DNA of 32,836 nucleotides from Candidatus Dactylopiibacterium carminicum (GTDB lineage Bacteria; Pseudomonadota; Gammaproteobacteria; Burkholderiales; Rhodocyclaceae), in NCBI RefSeq assembly GCF_014736495.1, contig NZ_MDUX01000040.1, forward strand, positions 1 through 32,836, given 5' to 3'. Positions 1 to 7,440 of the stretch are shown here, in pieces. Both the position numbers and the translations under genes were made by a program. The notes below the pieces were generated by a model. It ran no database searches, had not been told where the DNA came from, and worked only from the letters and a program-made list of their open reading frames with translations. Every line of letters starts with the position of its first letter. Position 1 is the stretch's first letter.

Positions 1-1
1 G

Positions 2-435
2 CCCCGGCTCACATTTCGGTCGGCACGTTGGCTCAGTTTTACTTCGGCGCCGACATACGGCGTCTCGGTCAAGACGCTGGATGAGCGGGTGATCGGGTAC
101 GTTGCCCTCTCACCCTATCGCAAGGGGCGGCGTGCTTTCAGCCACACCTGCGAAATCAGCTATTACCTGTTCAGCGGATACCGTGGCCGGGGCTTCGGCA
201 AGGAACTGGTACGGACGGCGCTCAGCGCCGCGCGGGAGGCCGGTTTCGAAACGGCTATCGCCATCATCCTTGGCTGCAACCTGCGCAGCATCCGCCTGCT
301 CGAAGGGTTCGGCTTTTCGGTCTGCGGCACATCCCCAACGCGGCCTGCCTGGATGGCACGCGGATCGACCATGTCTATCTGGCGCTTGATCTGACCCGGG
401 CAGGCGCCCTGCTGACAGCCCCCGGCACCACCTGA
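2..435 (+). pseudogene. GNAT-family N-acetyltransferase, left-truncated and frameshifted
   Basis: This is the C-terminal part of a GNAT acetyltransferase; its reading frame is open to the left window edge. Visible hallmarks are VIGYVALSPYR, then a beta strand EISYYLF, then the acetyl-CoA pyrophosphate-binding loop YRGRGFGKELV (about 177-210), then NLRSIRLLEGFGF. This resembles phosphinothricin-type acetyltransferases, but the substrate cannot be inferred. After GFSVCG the frame runs to an atypical tail ending at 394. One frame over, from about 325, it continues as HIPNAACLDGTRIDHVYLAL and ends at TGA 433-435, which is a normal-looking GNAT end. I infer one missing base near 323-328 (for example GG for GGG in ctgcggcac). 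The gene is convergent with rarD, 10 bases away. Confidence 0.75.
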
Positions 436-445
436 GCGATTCCGC

Positions 446-1321
446 TCAGCTTCGCCGGAGTTTCGACACGAACAGGCTTTCCAGCGTATAGAACAGCAAG
501 GCGGCCCAGATCAGCGCAAAACCGATCAGACGGGCGTTGTCGAAGGGCTCGTGCCAGAGCCAGACGCCCAGCAGCAGCTGAATGGTCGGGTTGATGTACT
601 GCAGCAGGCCCAGCAACGATAGCGGCAGACGCCGCGCGCCCGCCGCGAACATCAGCAGGGGAATCGACGTGAGCGGCCCGGCCGCCAGCAGAAGGGCCTG
701 GATGCCCGGGGTGGCGACCACGAAACTGCTCTGCCCGTGCCCGATGAACCACAGCAGGGCTCCCGCGGAAAACGGGAAGAGCAGCAGCGTTTCCAGCGTC
801 AGGCCTTCCAGTGCGCCAAGCGAGGCCGTCTTGCGCAGCAGGCCGTAGCCCCCAAACGTGAAGGCCAGCGCCAGCGAAATCCAGGGCAGCTCGCCCATCC
901 GGAAGGCGAACCAGGCCACGCCGGACGCTGCCAGCACAATGGCGAACCACTGTGCCACACGCAGGCGCTCGCGCAGGAACAGCACGCCGAACAGCACATT
1001 CACCAAGGGGTTGATGAAGTAGCCCAGGCTGGCGTCTACCACGCGCCCGGCCTTGACTGCCCAGATGTAGATGAACCAGTTCAGCGCGAGCAGCACCGCG
1101 CTGGCAGCGAAGCCAGCCACCAGCTTGCGACGGCGCAGCGCCGGCAGCAGCCAGCCCCAGTTGCGCTGCACGGTGAGCACGCCCGCCAGGAACACCAGCG
1201 ACCAGACCATGCGGTGCAGCAATACCTCCAGCGGAGGCACGCTTTCCAGCGCCTTGAAATAGATGGAGAACAGCGACCAGCACAGATGGGCGGCCAGGGC
1301 GTAGAGAATGCCGGTTTGCAT
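446..1321 (-). CDS. rarD: RarD-type EamA-family transporter
   Basis: A 291-residue polytopic inner-membrane protein of the drug/metabolite (EamA) superfamily. It opens with MQTGILYALAAHLCWSLFS and has FKALESVPPLEVLLHRMVWS, the RarD-style first repeat. About ten hydrophobic helices follow, with the second repeat near LPLSLLGLLQYINPTIQLLLG. RarD proteins are annotated as chloramphenicol-sensitivity permeases, but their physiological substrate is generally unknown. I chose ATG 1321 because family members start at MQTG; a longer GTG-initiated form from 1378 would add a low-quality 19-residue tail. No good Shine-Dalgarno is visible. An 8-bp inverted repeat (1348-1355 / 1371-1378) lies just upstream. 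Confidence 0.88.
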   Translation of the reverse strand: MQTGILYALAAHLCWSLFSIYFKALESVPPLEVLLHRMVWSLVFLAGVLTVQRNWGWLLPALRRRKLVAGFAASAVLLALNWFIYIWAVKAGRVVDASLGYFINPLVNVLFGVLFLRERLRVAQWFAIVLAASGVAWFAFRMGELPWISLALAFTFGGYGLLRKTASLGALEGLTLETLLLFPFSAGALLWFIGHGQSSFVVATPGIQALLLAAGPLTSIPLLMFAAGARRLPLSLLGLLQYINPTIQLLLGVWLWHEPFDNARLIGFALIWAALLFYTLESLFVSKLRRS

Positions 1322-1460
1322 CGGGGGGAACCAGGGACATGAAGACAGTGGCGCCCGAGCTGCCGAAGGCGGCGCCACAGGGGCCGGATCATACGCCGCC
1401 TGCCCTGCGGCCCGTGATGATCGACACAGATCCTCACGCCGCAGGCCAGGGCGTTCGGGT

Positions 1461-2618
1461 TCAGACCGTGGGCGTCAGTATCTGCAACAGACTCCGGATG
1501 CCTGCCGCAGCGGAGAGGGCATCCTGCTCGCTGCTGTAGCGCCCGAAACTGAAGCGCACCGTGCGGCCCGCCTGATCGGCGGACAGCCCCAATGCGGTCA
1601 GCACGTGGGAGGGCGCACCGGCCCCGGAGCTGCACGCGGACGTGGAAGAGACGGCGACACCGCCCAGCATCCTGGGATCGAAGGCCGGGTGCTCGAAACG
1701 CAGACTGAGAATATTGGGCAGTCGCGGTGCCTGTCCGGCATTGGCCCTCACCTCCGGCAACTCCGCCAGCGCGGCCAGGAATGCGTCACGCAGCCCGCCT
1801 ATATGTGCCTGATCCTGGGCCAGACGGCGCCGGGCCAGAACATACGCCGCCCCCATGCCCACGATCTGATGGGTAGGCAGTGTGCCTGAACGCCTGCCGC
1901 CTTCGTGGCCACCGCCATGCATCTGCGCCTGCAGCACGGGCTCGGCACGCGGGCCGACGTACAGCGCGCCGATACCTTTCGGGCCATACAACTTGTGTGC
2001 CGAGAAGGACATGAGATCCACCGGCAGTTGCGCGAGGTCGATCGGCAGCTTGCCGGCGGCCTGGGCGGCATCCACATGAAACAGCGCGCCATGCTCGCGC
2101 ACCACCGCCCCGAGTTCTGCGATGGGGTTGATGACGCCGGTTTCATTGTTCACATGCATCAGCGAAACCAGCGCGGTGTCCGGTCGCAAGGCCGCTTTCA
2201 GTGCGGCCGGCGCGATCACGCCCTGGGCGTCCGGCTCAAGCAGGGTGACCGCCACGCCTTGCTGCGCCAGCCAGGCCGCCGTATCCAGTACGGCCTTGTG
2301 CTCCAGCACGCTGCTGACCACATGTACGGGCCGACCGCGCTGCGGGCCCGCCACACCTTTGAGCGCGAGGTTGTTCGATTCGGTTGCGCCCGAGGTCCAG
2401 ACGATCTGCCCTGGCCGGGCGCCGACCAGATCGGCCACCTGGCTGCGCGCGTATTCCACCACGCCGCGCGCCGCCTGGCCGTACTCATGCGAGGCAGAGG
2501 CCGGGTTGCCAAACACTCCCTGGCGCCCCAGGCAACGCTGCATGGCAGTGATGACTTCATCGTCGACCGGCGTGGTCGCGGCGTAATCGAGATAGATCGG
2601 GCCGTTGCTGGCGCTCAT
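1461..2618 (-). CDS. Cysteine desulfurase (NifS/IscS-like, class V aminotransferase fold)
   Basis: A PLP enzyme that takes sulfur from cysteine to form a protein persulfide and alanine. The 385-residue protein begins IYLDYAATTPVDDEV, typical of NifS/IscS. It has the cofactor-stacking region MHVNNETGVINP, the PLP-binding lysine in SAHKLYGPKG (K209) and the catalytic cysteine loop SSTSACSSGAG (C329). ATG 2618 is preceded by a strong AGGAGGGG Shine-Dalgarno about 9 bases upstream; a longer start at 2681 lacks family support. No iscR, iscU, iscA, hscA or fdx lies beside it, so this is a stand-alone copy. It may supply sulfur for general Fe-S or thiolation needs, possibly for the adjacent Fe-S-rich Rnf proteins, but that link is only positional. 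It is divergent from rseC/rnf. Confidence 0.93.
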   Translation of the reverse strand: MSASNGPIYLDYAATTPVDDEVITAMQRCLGRQGVFGNPASASHEYGQAARGVVEYARSQVADLVGARPGQIVWTSGATESNNLALKGVAGPQRGRPVHVVSSVLEHKAVLDTAAWLAQQGVAVTLLEPDAQGVIAPAALKAALRPDTALVSLMHVNNETGVINPIAELGAVVREHGALFHVDAAQAAGKLPIDLAQLPVDLMSFSAHKLYGPKGIGALYVGPRAEPVLQAQMHGGGHEGGRRSGTLPTHQIVGMGAAYVLARRRLAQDQAHIGGLRDAFLAALAELPEVRANAGQAPRLPNILSLRFEHPAFDPRMLGGVAVSSTSACSSGAGAPSHVLTALGLSADQAGRTVRFSFGRYSSEQDALSAAAGIRSLLQILTPTV

Positions 2619-2918
2619 CAGTACTTCCCCTCCTGTCACGCCGCACGCAGCGGCTATGGATGTTTGTGCAAGCGCTCGCAAAAAGTGACAGGTGTTTCCG
2701 GAAAGCAGGCTGCGGGAAAGGTTTTCAGCCAGTACGGGATCTGACCCAGATCAGATCGTGCGGCGTGTATACAGAACGTTTACGCGGGCCTTCCGCTTGT
2801 TTACACCGCGTTTTTGGCCCTCTGGCTAGCATGGAATCCATGAACTCAACGCGACTTCGGCTGGCTATCGGGTAACTCCAGGACAGGCAGGATTCGCCTT
2901 GCGAAAAGGATGCCCGCC
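2619..2918. other. Divergent intergenic region between cysteine desulfurase and rseC-rnf
   Basis: This is 300 bases with no convincing gene. It must hold the promoters of both the leftward desulfurase gene and the rightward rnf cluster. It contains a perfect 6-bp inverted repeat, GATCTG-ACC-CAGATC (2738-2752), immediately followed by another AGATC. Further right is an A/T-richer stretch (about 2765-2835) with two GTTTAC words. These are candidate operator or promoter elements only; I see no well-spaced sigma-70 pair. A short ATG-led frame at 2831 is too short to support. Confidence 0.4.
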
Positions 2919-2968
2919 ATGTCTTACCAGGACCAGCCAGACGCAGTTATCTCGAGGGAACCGCCCGC

Positions 2969-3400
2969 GTGGTTTCCATCGACGGCCATCTCGCGCTGCT
3001 CGAACCCGAGCAGACCGGCGGATGCGGCGGCTGTGCATCGGCCGCGATGTGCGACTCAAAGGGCATCGGCACCCTCGCCTCCCGTCTGGAGATGCGCCGT
3101 TTCGCCCTGCCCAACGAACTTTCCCTGCGCGTGGGCGATCGCGTGGTGCTGGGCATCACGCCCTTTTCGCTGCTGGGCGCTTCCGCCATCACCTATCTGA
3201 TCCCGCTGCTGCTTTCGCTGCTTGCCGCCGGCCTGGCGCAATGGCGCTGGGGCAGCGATCTCGTGACCATGGGCGCGGCCTTCGGCGGCCTGCTGCCCGG
3301 TTTTCTCGTCACGCGCCAGGCGGAACGCTACCTCGCCCCGCGCAAGCGGGACGACATCCAGATCCTCCGGCTTGCCGGAACGAATGACCATTCCTGCTGA
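2969..3400 (+). CDS. rseC: RseC/MucC-family SoxR-reducing-system protein, start probably frameshifted
   Basis: A small inner-membrane protein of the RseC family, often found with rsx/rnf genes and linked to reduction of SoxR. From GTG 2969 it gives 143 residues: a cytoplasmic cysteine-rich segment, CGGCASAAMC (about residues 19-28), then two transmembrane helices (near LLGASAITYLIPLLLSLLAA and LVTMGAAFGGLLPGFLV) and a polar tail. The frame is open upstream and reads EGTARVV immediately before the GTG, which is how RseC normally begins. An ATG at 2919 with a good AAAGGA 8 bases upstream lies in another frame. Adding one base near 2948 joins them into about 160 residues, close to the usual RseC length of about 159. 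So the real start is probably 2919, with a one-base loss. The gene is 15 bases upstream of rnfA. Confidence 0.8.
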   Translation: MVSIDGHLALLEPEQTGGCGGCASAAMCDSKGIGTLASRLEMRRFALPNELSLRVGDRVVLGITPFSLLGASAITYLIPLLLSLLAAGLAQWRWGSDLVTMGAAFGGLLPGFLVTRQAERYLAPRKRDDIQILRLAGTNDHSC

Positions 3401-3415
3401 TGGAGACCCCTGAAC

Positions 3416-3993
3416 GTGCGTGAATACCTCTTGATGATGATCGGCGCCGCGCTGGTCAACAACGTGATCCTGGCCCGCTTTCTCGGCCTGTGTTCCTTCA
3501 TGGGTGTCACCACCCGGATAGACACTTCGCTGGGCATGGGCTTCGCGACCACCTTCGTGATCACCGTATCGTCGATGTTCAACTGGGCCGTGGAAGCCTT
3601 CGTGCTGGTGCCCTACGACCTGGGCTACCTGCGCACGGTCACTTTCATCATGGTGATCGCCGCCGCCGTGCAGTTCACCGAGATGGTGATCCGCAAGGTC
3701 TCGCCGACGCTGTTCAAGATGCTGGGCATCTACCTGCCCCTGATCACCACCAACTGTGCCGTGCTGGGTGTGGCGCTGCTGCTGGTGGAAGGTCACATGG
3801 GCTTTCTCACCAGCGTGCTGTTCGCCTTCGCCTCCTCGGTGGGTTACAGCCGGTGATGATCATCTTCGCCGGTCTGCGCGAACGCCTGGCACTGGCCCAG
3901 GCACCGATGCTCGCCGAGGGCCCGCCGCTCGGCTTCATCACCGCGAGCCTGCTGGCGCTGGCCTTCATGGGCTTCTCGGGCATCAGTACCTAA
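3416..3993 (+). pseudogene. rnfA: RnfA, electron transport complex membrane subunit, frameshifted
   Basis: RnfA is one of two homologous six-helix membrane subunits of the Rnf complex, which couples electron flow between ferredoxin and NAD to ion movement. From GTG 3416 the frame matches the family strongly: AALVNNVILARFLGLCSFMG, then VQFTEMVIRK, then LGIYLPLITTNCAVLGVALL. It breaks at SSVGYSR-stop (3856). The next frame continues directly with VMIIFAGLRERLALAQAP and finishes AFMGFSGIST at TAA 3991-3993. The sequence agccggtgatg fits a lost base in a codon expected to be leucine (GYSLVMIIF). Restoring one base gives 192 residues, against about 193 for E. coli RsxA. The total length therefore points to exactly one missing base, either a sequencing error or a recent mutation. 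Confidence 0.9.
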
Positions 3994-4010
3994 GGAAAGG
4001 AATTTCAATC

Positions 4011-4562
4011 ATGTCTCTTGCCGTCATCTCCCTGACCTTGCTCGGAATAATCCTGGGCGGCCTGCTGGGCATCGCCTCGCAATGGCTGGCCGTTGAAGAA
4101 GATCCCATCGAAAAGGAAATCCAGGCGATGCTGCCCGGCTCGCAATGCGGGCAATGCGGCTTCGTCGGCTGTGCCCAGGCGGCGGCCGCGCTGGCCAAGG
4201 GTGAAGCGCCCGTCACGCTGTGCCCCCCGGGCGGCAAGGCGGTGGCCGAAGCATTGGCCAAGAAGCTGGGCGTGCAGGCCGATCTGGATGGCCACACCGA
4301 GCAGGTTCCGCAGGTCGCCCGCATCAACGAAGCCGAGTGCATTGGCTGCATGCGTTGCTTCAACACCTGCACGGTGGACGCCATCATCGGCGCGCCCAAG
4401 CAGCTTCACGCGGTGCTCACCGACATCTGCCACGGCTGTGGCAAGTGCCTCACCAGTTGCCAGATGGATGCCATCACCCTCAACCCGGTGCTGCAGACCA
4501 CCAGCACCTGGTACTGGCCGAAACCCGAGCCCAAGGTCATTTCCAAAGAGGTCGCAGCATGA
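4011..4562 (+). CDS. rnfB: RnfB, electron transport complex Fe-S subunit
   Basis: A 183-residue membrane-anchored iron-sulfur protein that passes electrons into or out of the Rnf complex. An N-terminal hydrophobic anchor (residues 3-23) is followed by the four-cysteine Fe-S domain CGQCGFVGC plus C71 (C46, C49, C54, C71). A two-cluster ferredoxin domain comes next, with CIGCMRCFNTC and CHGCGKCLTSC. All expected cysteines are present. The start ATG 4011 follows AAGGAAAGGAA. Its stop overlaps the rnfC start (ATGA at 4559-4562), so the two are translationally coupled. Length and motifs are normal for proteobacterial RnfB. Confidence 0.96.
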   Translation: MSLAVISLTLLGIILGGLLGIASQWLAVEEDPIEKEIQAMLPGSQCGQCGFVGCAQAAAALAKGEAPVTLCPPGGKAVAEALAKKLGVQADLDGHTEQVPQVARINEAECIGCMRCFNTCTVDAIIGAPKQLHAVLTDICHGCGKCLTSCQMDAITLNPVLQTTSTWYWPKPEPKVISKEVAA

Positions 4563-6031
4563 AGACGAATTATCCGATCCGGGGCGGCGTGCATCCGCTC
4601 TACCGGAAGGAGCTCGCCTGCAATCAGAGCATCCAGCCCTTCCCCCTGGCCGAACGCCTGTACGTCCACCTGCAGCAGCACGTCGGCGCCATCGCCGTGC
4701 CGCTGGTGGAAGTCGGCCAGCATGTGAAGAAGGGGGATCGCATCGCCATGGCGCCGGCCTCGATGTCTTCCCCGCTGCATGCGCCGACCTCCGGCATCGT
4801 GCGCGCCATCGAGGATTTCACCGCAGCGCATGCCTCCGGCCTGTCGCAGATGGCCGTCGTGATCGAGCCGGACGGCAAGGACGAATGGGGTGAGTTGCTG
4901 GCGCCCATCGCCGATCCGTTCGGCGTGCCGCCCGATGTGATCATCGCCCGCGTGGCCGAGGCCGGCATCGTCGGCCAGGGCGGCGCGGTGTTCCCCACTG
5001 CCGTGAAGCTGGGCATGGGCAAGCAGTACAAGCTCGACACGCTGCTGCTCAACGGCGCCGAGTGCGAGCCCTACATCACCGCCGACGACCGCGTGATGCG
5101 CGAGTACGCGGCCGAGGTGGTCGACGGCGCCCGCATCATGGCGCATACGCTGGGTGTGCAGAAGATCATCATCGCGATCAAGAAGAACAAGCCCGAAGCC
5201 ATCGAGATCATGACCGCTGCCGCTGCGGAGTATCCGCAGATCAGCGTGGTGGGCGTGAAGATCCAGTACCCCATCGGTTACGCGCAATACCTCACCCAGG
5301 CCGTGACCGGCCGCGAAACCCCGGCCGGCCGCCGCAACGCCGAGGTGGGCGTGGTGGTGCAGAACGTCTCCACCGCGCTGTCGGTGCATCGTGCGGTGCG
5401 CCACGGCATCCCGCTGATCTCGCGGGTGGTCACCGTCACCGGCACGGCGATCAGGAACGCCGGCAATTTCGAGGTGCCCATCGGCACGCCGGTTTCCGCA
5501 CTGATCGAACATTGTGGCGGCTACGTGCAGCAGCCGCGCTTCCTGGTCAATGGCGGCCCGATGATGGGCTTCCTGCTGCCCAGCGAGAGCGCTCCGGTGC
5601 TCAAGGGCAGCGTGGGGATCGTCGCCATGGCGTCCGAGGAAACGGTGGAAAAGGCCGAGAAGCCCTGTATCCGCTGCGGCTCCTGCATGGAGGTCTGCCC
5701 CATCGGCCTGTCGCCGGTCGACATGGCTGCGCTGATCCGCAAGGATCGCCTGGAAGAAGCCGCCAGACTCGCCGTGGGTGACTGCATCGCCTGTGGCAGC
5801 TGCTCCTGGACCTGCCCCTCGCACATCCCGCTGGTGCAGTACTTCAACTACGCCAACGGCGCGCTGTGGACGGCCGACAAGCTGCGCCGCAAGAACGACA
5901 AGCTCAAGACCATGGCCGAGGCGCGCGTGCTGCGTCTCGAAACCGCCAAGCAGGAAAGGCTCGCGGCCCAGGCCGCGCGCAAGGCCAAGGCCGCCGCGGC
6001 CGCGCCTGTCACGGAGGAAGCATCCGAATGA
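4559..6031 (+). CDS. rnfC: RnfC, NADH/FMN- and Fe-S-binding subunit
   Basis: RnfC is the peripheral subunit that carries the NAD(H) and FMN site and two 4Fe-4S clusters. The 490-residue protein has an N-terminal barrel-sandwich segment (ASMSSPLHAPTSGIVRAIED), the flavin/nucleotide loop GQGGAVFPTAVKLGMG (near residue 140) and LLLNGAECEPYITADDR. Two ferredoxin motifs follow: CIRCGSCMEVCPIG (from residue 370) and CIACGSCSWTCPSHIP (from residue 409). The C-terminus is a short Lys/Ala-rich helix, much shorter than the long Ala-rich tail of E. coli RsxC but ordinary for other proteobacteria. It overlaps rnfB by four bases, and its last codons overlap the rnfD start (ATGA at 6028-6031). The frame is intact. 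Confidence 0.96.
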   Translation: MKTNYPIRGGVHPLYRKELACNQSIQPFPLAERLYVHLQQHVGAIAVPLVEVGQHVKKGDRIAMAPASMSSPLHAPTSGIVRAIEDFTAAHASGLSQMAVVIEPDGKDEWGELLAPIADPFGVPPDVIIARVAEAGIVGQGGAVFPTAVKLGMGKQYKLDTLLLNGAECEPYITADDRVMREYAAEVVDGARIMAHTLGVQKIIIAIKKNKPEAIEIMTAAAAEYPQISVVGVKIQYPIGYAQYLTQAVTGRETPAGRRNAEVGVVVQNVSTALSVHRAVRHGIPLISRVVTVTGTAIRNAGNFEVPIGTPVSALIEHCGGYVQQPRFLVNGGPMMGFLLPSESAPVLKGSVGIVAMASEETVEKAEKPCIRCGSCMEVCPIGLSPVDMAALIRKDRLEEAARLAVGDCIACGSCSWTCPSHIPLVQYFNYANGALWTADKLRRKNDKLKTMAEARVLRLETAKQERLAAQAARKAKAAAAAPVTEEASE

Positions 6032-6325
6032 ACACTCCCCTCACCAGTGGGCCCTTCTCCCACTCCACGCAGACCGTCGACAAGGTGATGTGCCATGTGC
6101 TGCTCGCCCTGCTGCCGGCCACCCTGTTCAACCTCTGGCTGTTCGGCCTGCCCTCGATCCCGCTGTTCGTCATCACCGTGGCGTCGGCCATCGGGCTCGA
6201 AGCGGCCTACCTGGCACTGACCGGCAAGGACGTGCGCGAAGGCGTGTGCGACGGCTCCGCCGCGCTCACCGGCTGGCTGCTGGCCATGAGCCTGCCGCCC
6301 TGGGCGCCGCTGTGGCTGGGCGTGT
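6028..6325 (+). pseudogene. rnfD: RnfD N-terminal remnant, cut at a deletion junction
   Basis: This is the start of RnfD, the membrane subunit that carries covalent FMN: SGPFSHSTQTVDKVMCHVLL, followed by two to three helices and then SAALTGWLLAMSLPPWAP. The match stops after LWLGV near 6324, about 99 codons in; RnfD is normally about 350 residues. Missing are the rest of the membrane domain, including the conserved NPFNPA region and the FMN-attachment threonine. Downstream, the same frame runs on as unrelated shadow sequence through rnfE to 7080, so an automatic caller may report a chimeric protein of about 350 residues. The sequence after the junction fits the end of rnfG in a different frame. 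Loss of about 0.75 kb of rnfD and most of rnfG is inferred from typical gene sizes. Confidence 0.88.
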
Positions 6326-6365
6326 CTTCGCAGAGCACAAGGCGAAGATCCTGGGCGGGATTTAG
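6324..6365 (+). pseudogene. rnfG: RnfG C-terminal remnant (last ~13 codons)
   Basis: Directly after the rnfD break, a different frame reads VFAEHKAKILGGI and stops at TAG 6363-6365, 20 bases before the rnfE start. RnfG normally sits between rnfD and rnfE, and many RnfG proteins end in an amphipathic helix with a similar FxxHxxxIL pattern. I therefore read this as the tail of rnfG. The identification rests on position and a short, weakly conserved tail, so it is moderate. The signature FMN-threonine motif of RnfG is not in the window. Confidence 0.55.
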
Positions 6366-6385
6366 GCAAGTCAGGGAGAAGCACG

Positions 6386-7069
6386 ATGAGTACGCAACAA
6401 GAAGGCCGCTACCTGCGGATCGTCAAGGACGGCCTGTGGGACAACAATGGCGTGCTCGCCATGCTGCTGGGCATGTGCCCCTCGATGGCAATGACCACCA
6501 GCGCCACCAACGCGCTGGGCATGGGGCTGGCCACGGCCGTGGTGATGGCCGCTTCCAGCCTGCTGGTGGCGGTGTTCCGCCACTGGATCACGCAGGAGAT
6601 CCGCATTCCGGTATTCATCCTCATCGTCGCCGCCATGGTGACGCTGGTGGACATCACCATGAACGCCTGGATGCACGAGCTGTACAAGGTGCTGGGCCTG
6701 TTCATCCCGCTGATTGTTTCCAACTGCCTGCCGCTGGCGCGCCTGGAAGCCTTCGCCGCCAAAGAACGCCCCTACCCCGCACTGCTCGACGGCGCCTTCA
6801 TGGGTCTGGGCTTCACGCTGGCGCTGGTGATGATCGGTGCGGTGCGCGAGATCGTCGGCAGCGGCACCCTGTTTGCCGATGCCTCGCTGCTGCTGGGCCC
6901 GAACTTCCATTTCATGGAAATGAAGCTGCTGCCCGAAACATCCAACGTGCTGGTCATGGTGCTGCCCCCGGGCGGCTTCCTGGTGACCGGACTGCTCATT
7001 ATCTTCAAACGCGTCATCGACCTTCGCAGCGGCAAGGAAATCCAGATGGCCGGAGCCCACAGCGTATAA
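6386..7069 (+). CDS. rnfE: RnfE, electron transport complex membrane subunit
   Basis: RnfE is the six-helix membrane partner homologous to RnfA. The 227-residue protein has the expected features: KDGLWDNNGVLAMLLGMCPS, TSATNALGMGLATAVVM, the helix-breaking LGLFIPLIVSNCLPLARLEAFA, and LDGAFMGLGFTLALVMIGAVRE. The ATG at 6386 is preceded by AGGGAGAAGC, a good Shine-Dalgarno. The frame is intact and full length. The cysteine in the IVSNC segment matches the one in RnfA (ITTNC), the pair thought to hold a buried Fe-S site in related complexes. The gene follows the rnfD/rnfG lesion and is 7 bases from rnfH. Confidence 0.95.
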   Translation: MSTQQEGRYLRIVKDGLWDNNGVLAMLLGMCPSMAMTTSATNALGMGLATAVVMAASSLLVAVFRHWITQEIRIPVFILIVAAMVTLVDITMNAWMHELYKVLGLFIPLIVSNCLPLARLEAFAAKERPYPALLDGAFMGLGFTLALVMIGAVREIVGSGTLFADASLLLGPNFHFMEMKLLPETSNVLVMVLPPGGFLVTGLLIIFKRVIDLRSGKEIQMAGAHSV

Positions 7070-7076
7070 GCACATC

Positions 7077-7349
7077 ATGAAGATCGAAGTCATCTATGCT
7101 GGCCGTCAGCGCCAGGCCATCGTCGCCGTGAATGTCGAGGACGACGCCTCCATCGAGGCCGCCATCCGCAAATCCGGCATCCTGCAACAGTTCCCGGAAA
7201 TCGATCTGGCCAGCCAGAAGGTCGGTATCTTTGGCAAACCCAAGCCTCTGGATACCCTCCTGAAGGCAGGAGATCGCATCGAGATCTACCGTCCGGCCAT
7301 GGCCGGCGCGCGAAAGCGCAGTGGCGGGGATGAGGCCGATTCGGAATAA
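7077..7349 (+). CDS. rnfH: RnfH-family ubiquitin-like protein
   Basis: A 90-residue small protein of the RnfH (UPF0125) family with a beta-grasp fold. The pattern IEVIYAGRQRQAIVAVNVEDDASIEAAIRKSGIL, then the conserved VGIFGKPKPLDTLLKAGDRIEIYRPA, fits the family well; GDRIEIYRPL-type endings are diagnostic. Its biochemical role is not established. In many proteobacteria it is the last gene of the rnf cluster, as here, while in others it neighbours smpB and ratA. The start at ATG 7077 is 7 bases after the rnfE stop. Confidence 0.92.
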   Translation: MKIEVIYAGRQRQAIVAVNVEDDASIEAAIRKSGILQQFPEIDLASQKVGIFGKPKPLDTLLKAGDRIEIYRPAMAGARKRSGGDEADSE

Positions 7350-7364
7350 CACGCCGCCCTGGCG

Positions 7365-7385
7365 CCCGGGGAGCAGCACCCCGGG
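7365..7385 (+). terminator. GC-rich hairpin after rnfH, possible weak terminator
   Basis: A 7-bp stem (CCCGGGG, loop AGCAGCA, CCCCGGG) lies 15 bases after the rnfH stop. No T tract follows, so it is not a classical intrinsic terminator. It could reduce read-through from rnf into the downstream two-component genes or protect the 3' end of the mRNA. Confidence 0.3.
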
Positions 7386-7440
7386 GGGCATGGCGCCGTT
7401 CTGGCGCACAATGAGGCCTTCGTCTTTCCGCGAAGCCCCG

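Noticed and set aside
375..1340. Second - strand frame overlapping rarD (321 codons)
   Set aside because: Pro/Arg/Ala-rich, out of frame with the clear RarD protein that fills the same DNA.
4406..5824. Long - strand frame (472 codons) opposite rnfB and rnfC
   Set aside because: It is the antisense shadow of conserved rnfC in GC-rich DNA, with His/Asp/Arg-rich composition, no start signal and no motif.
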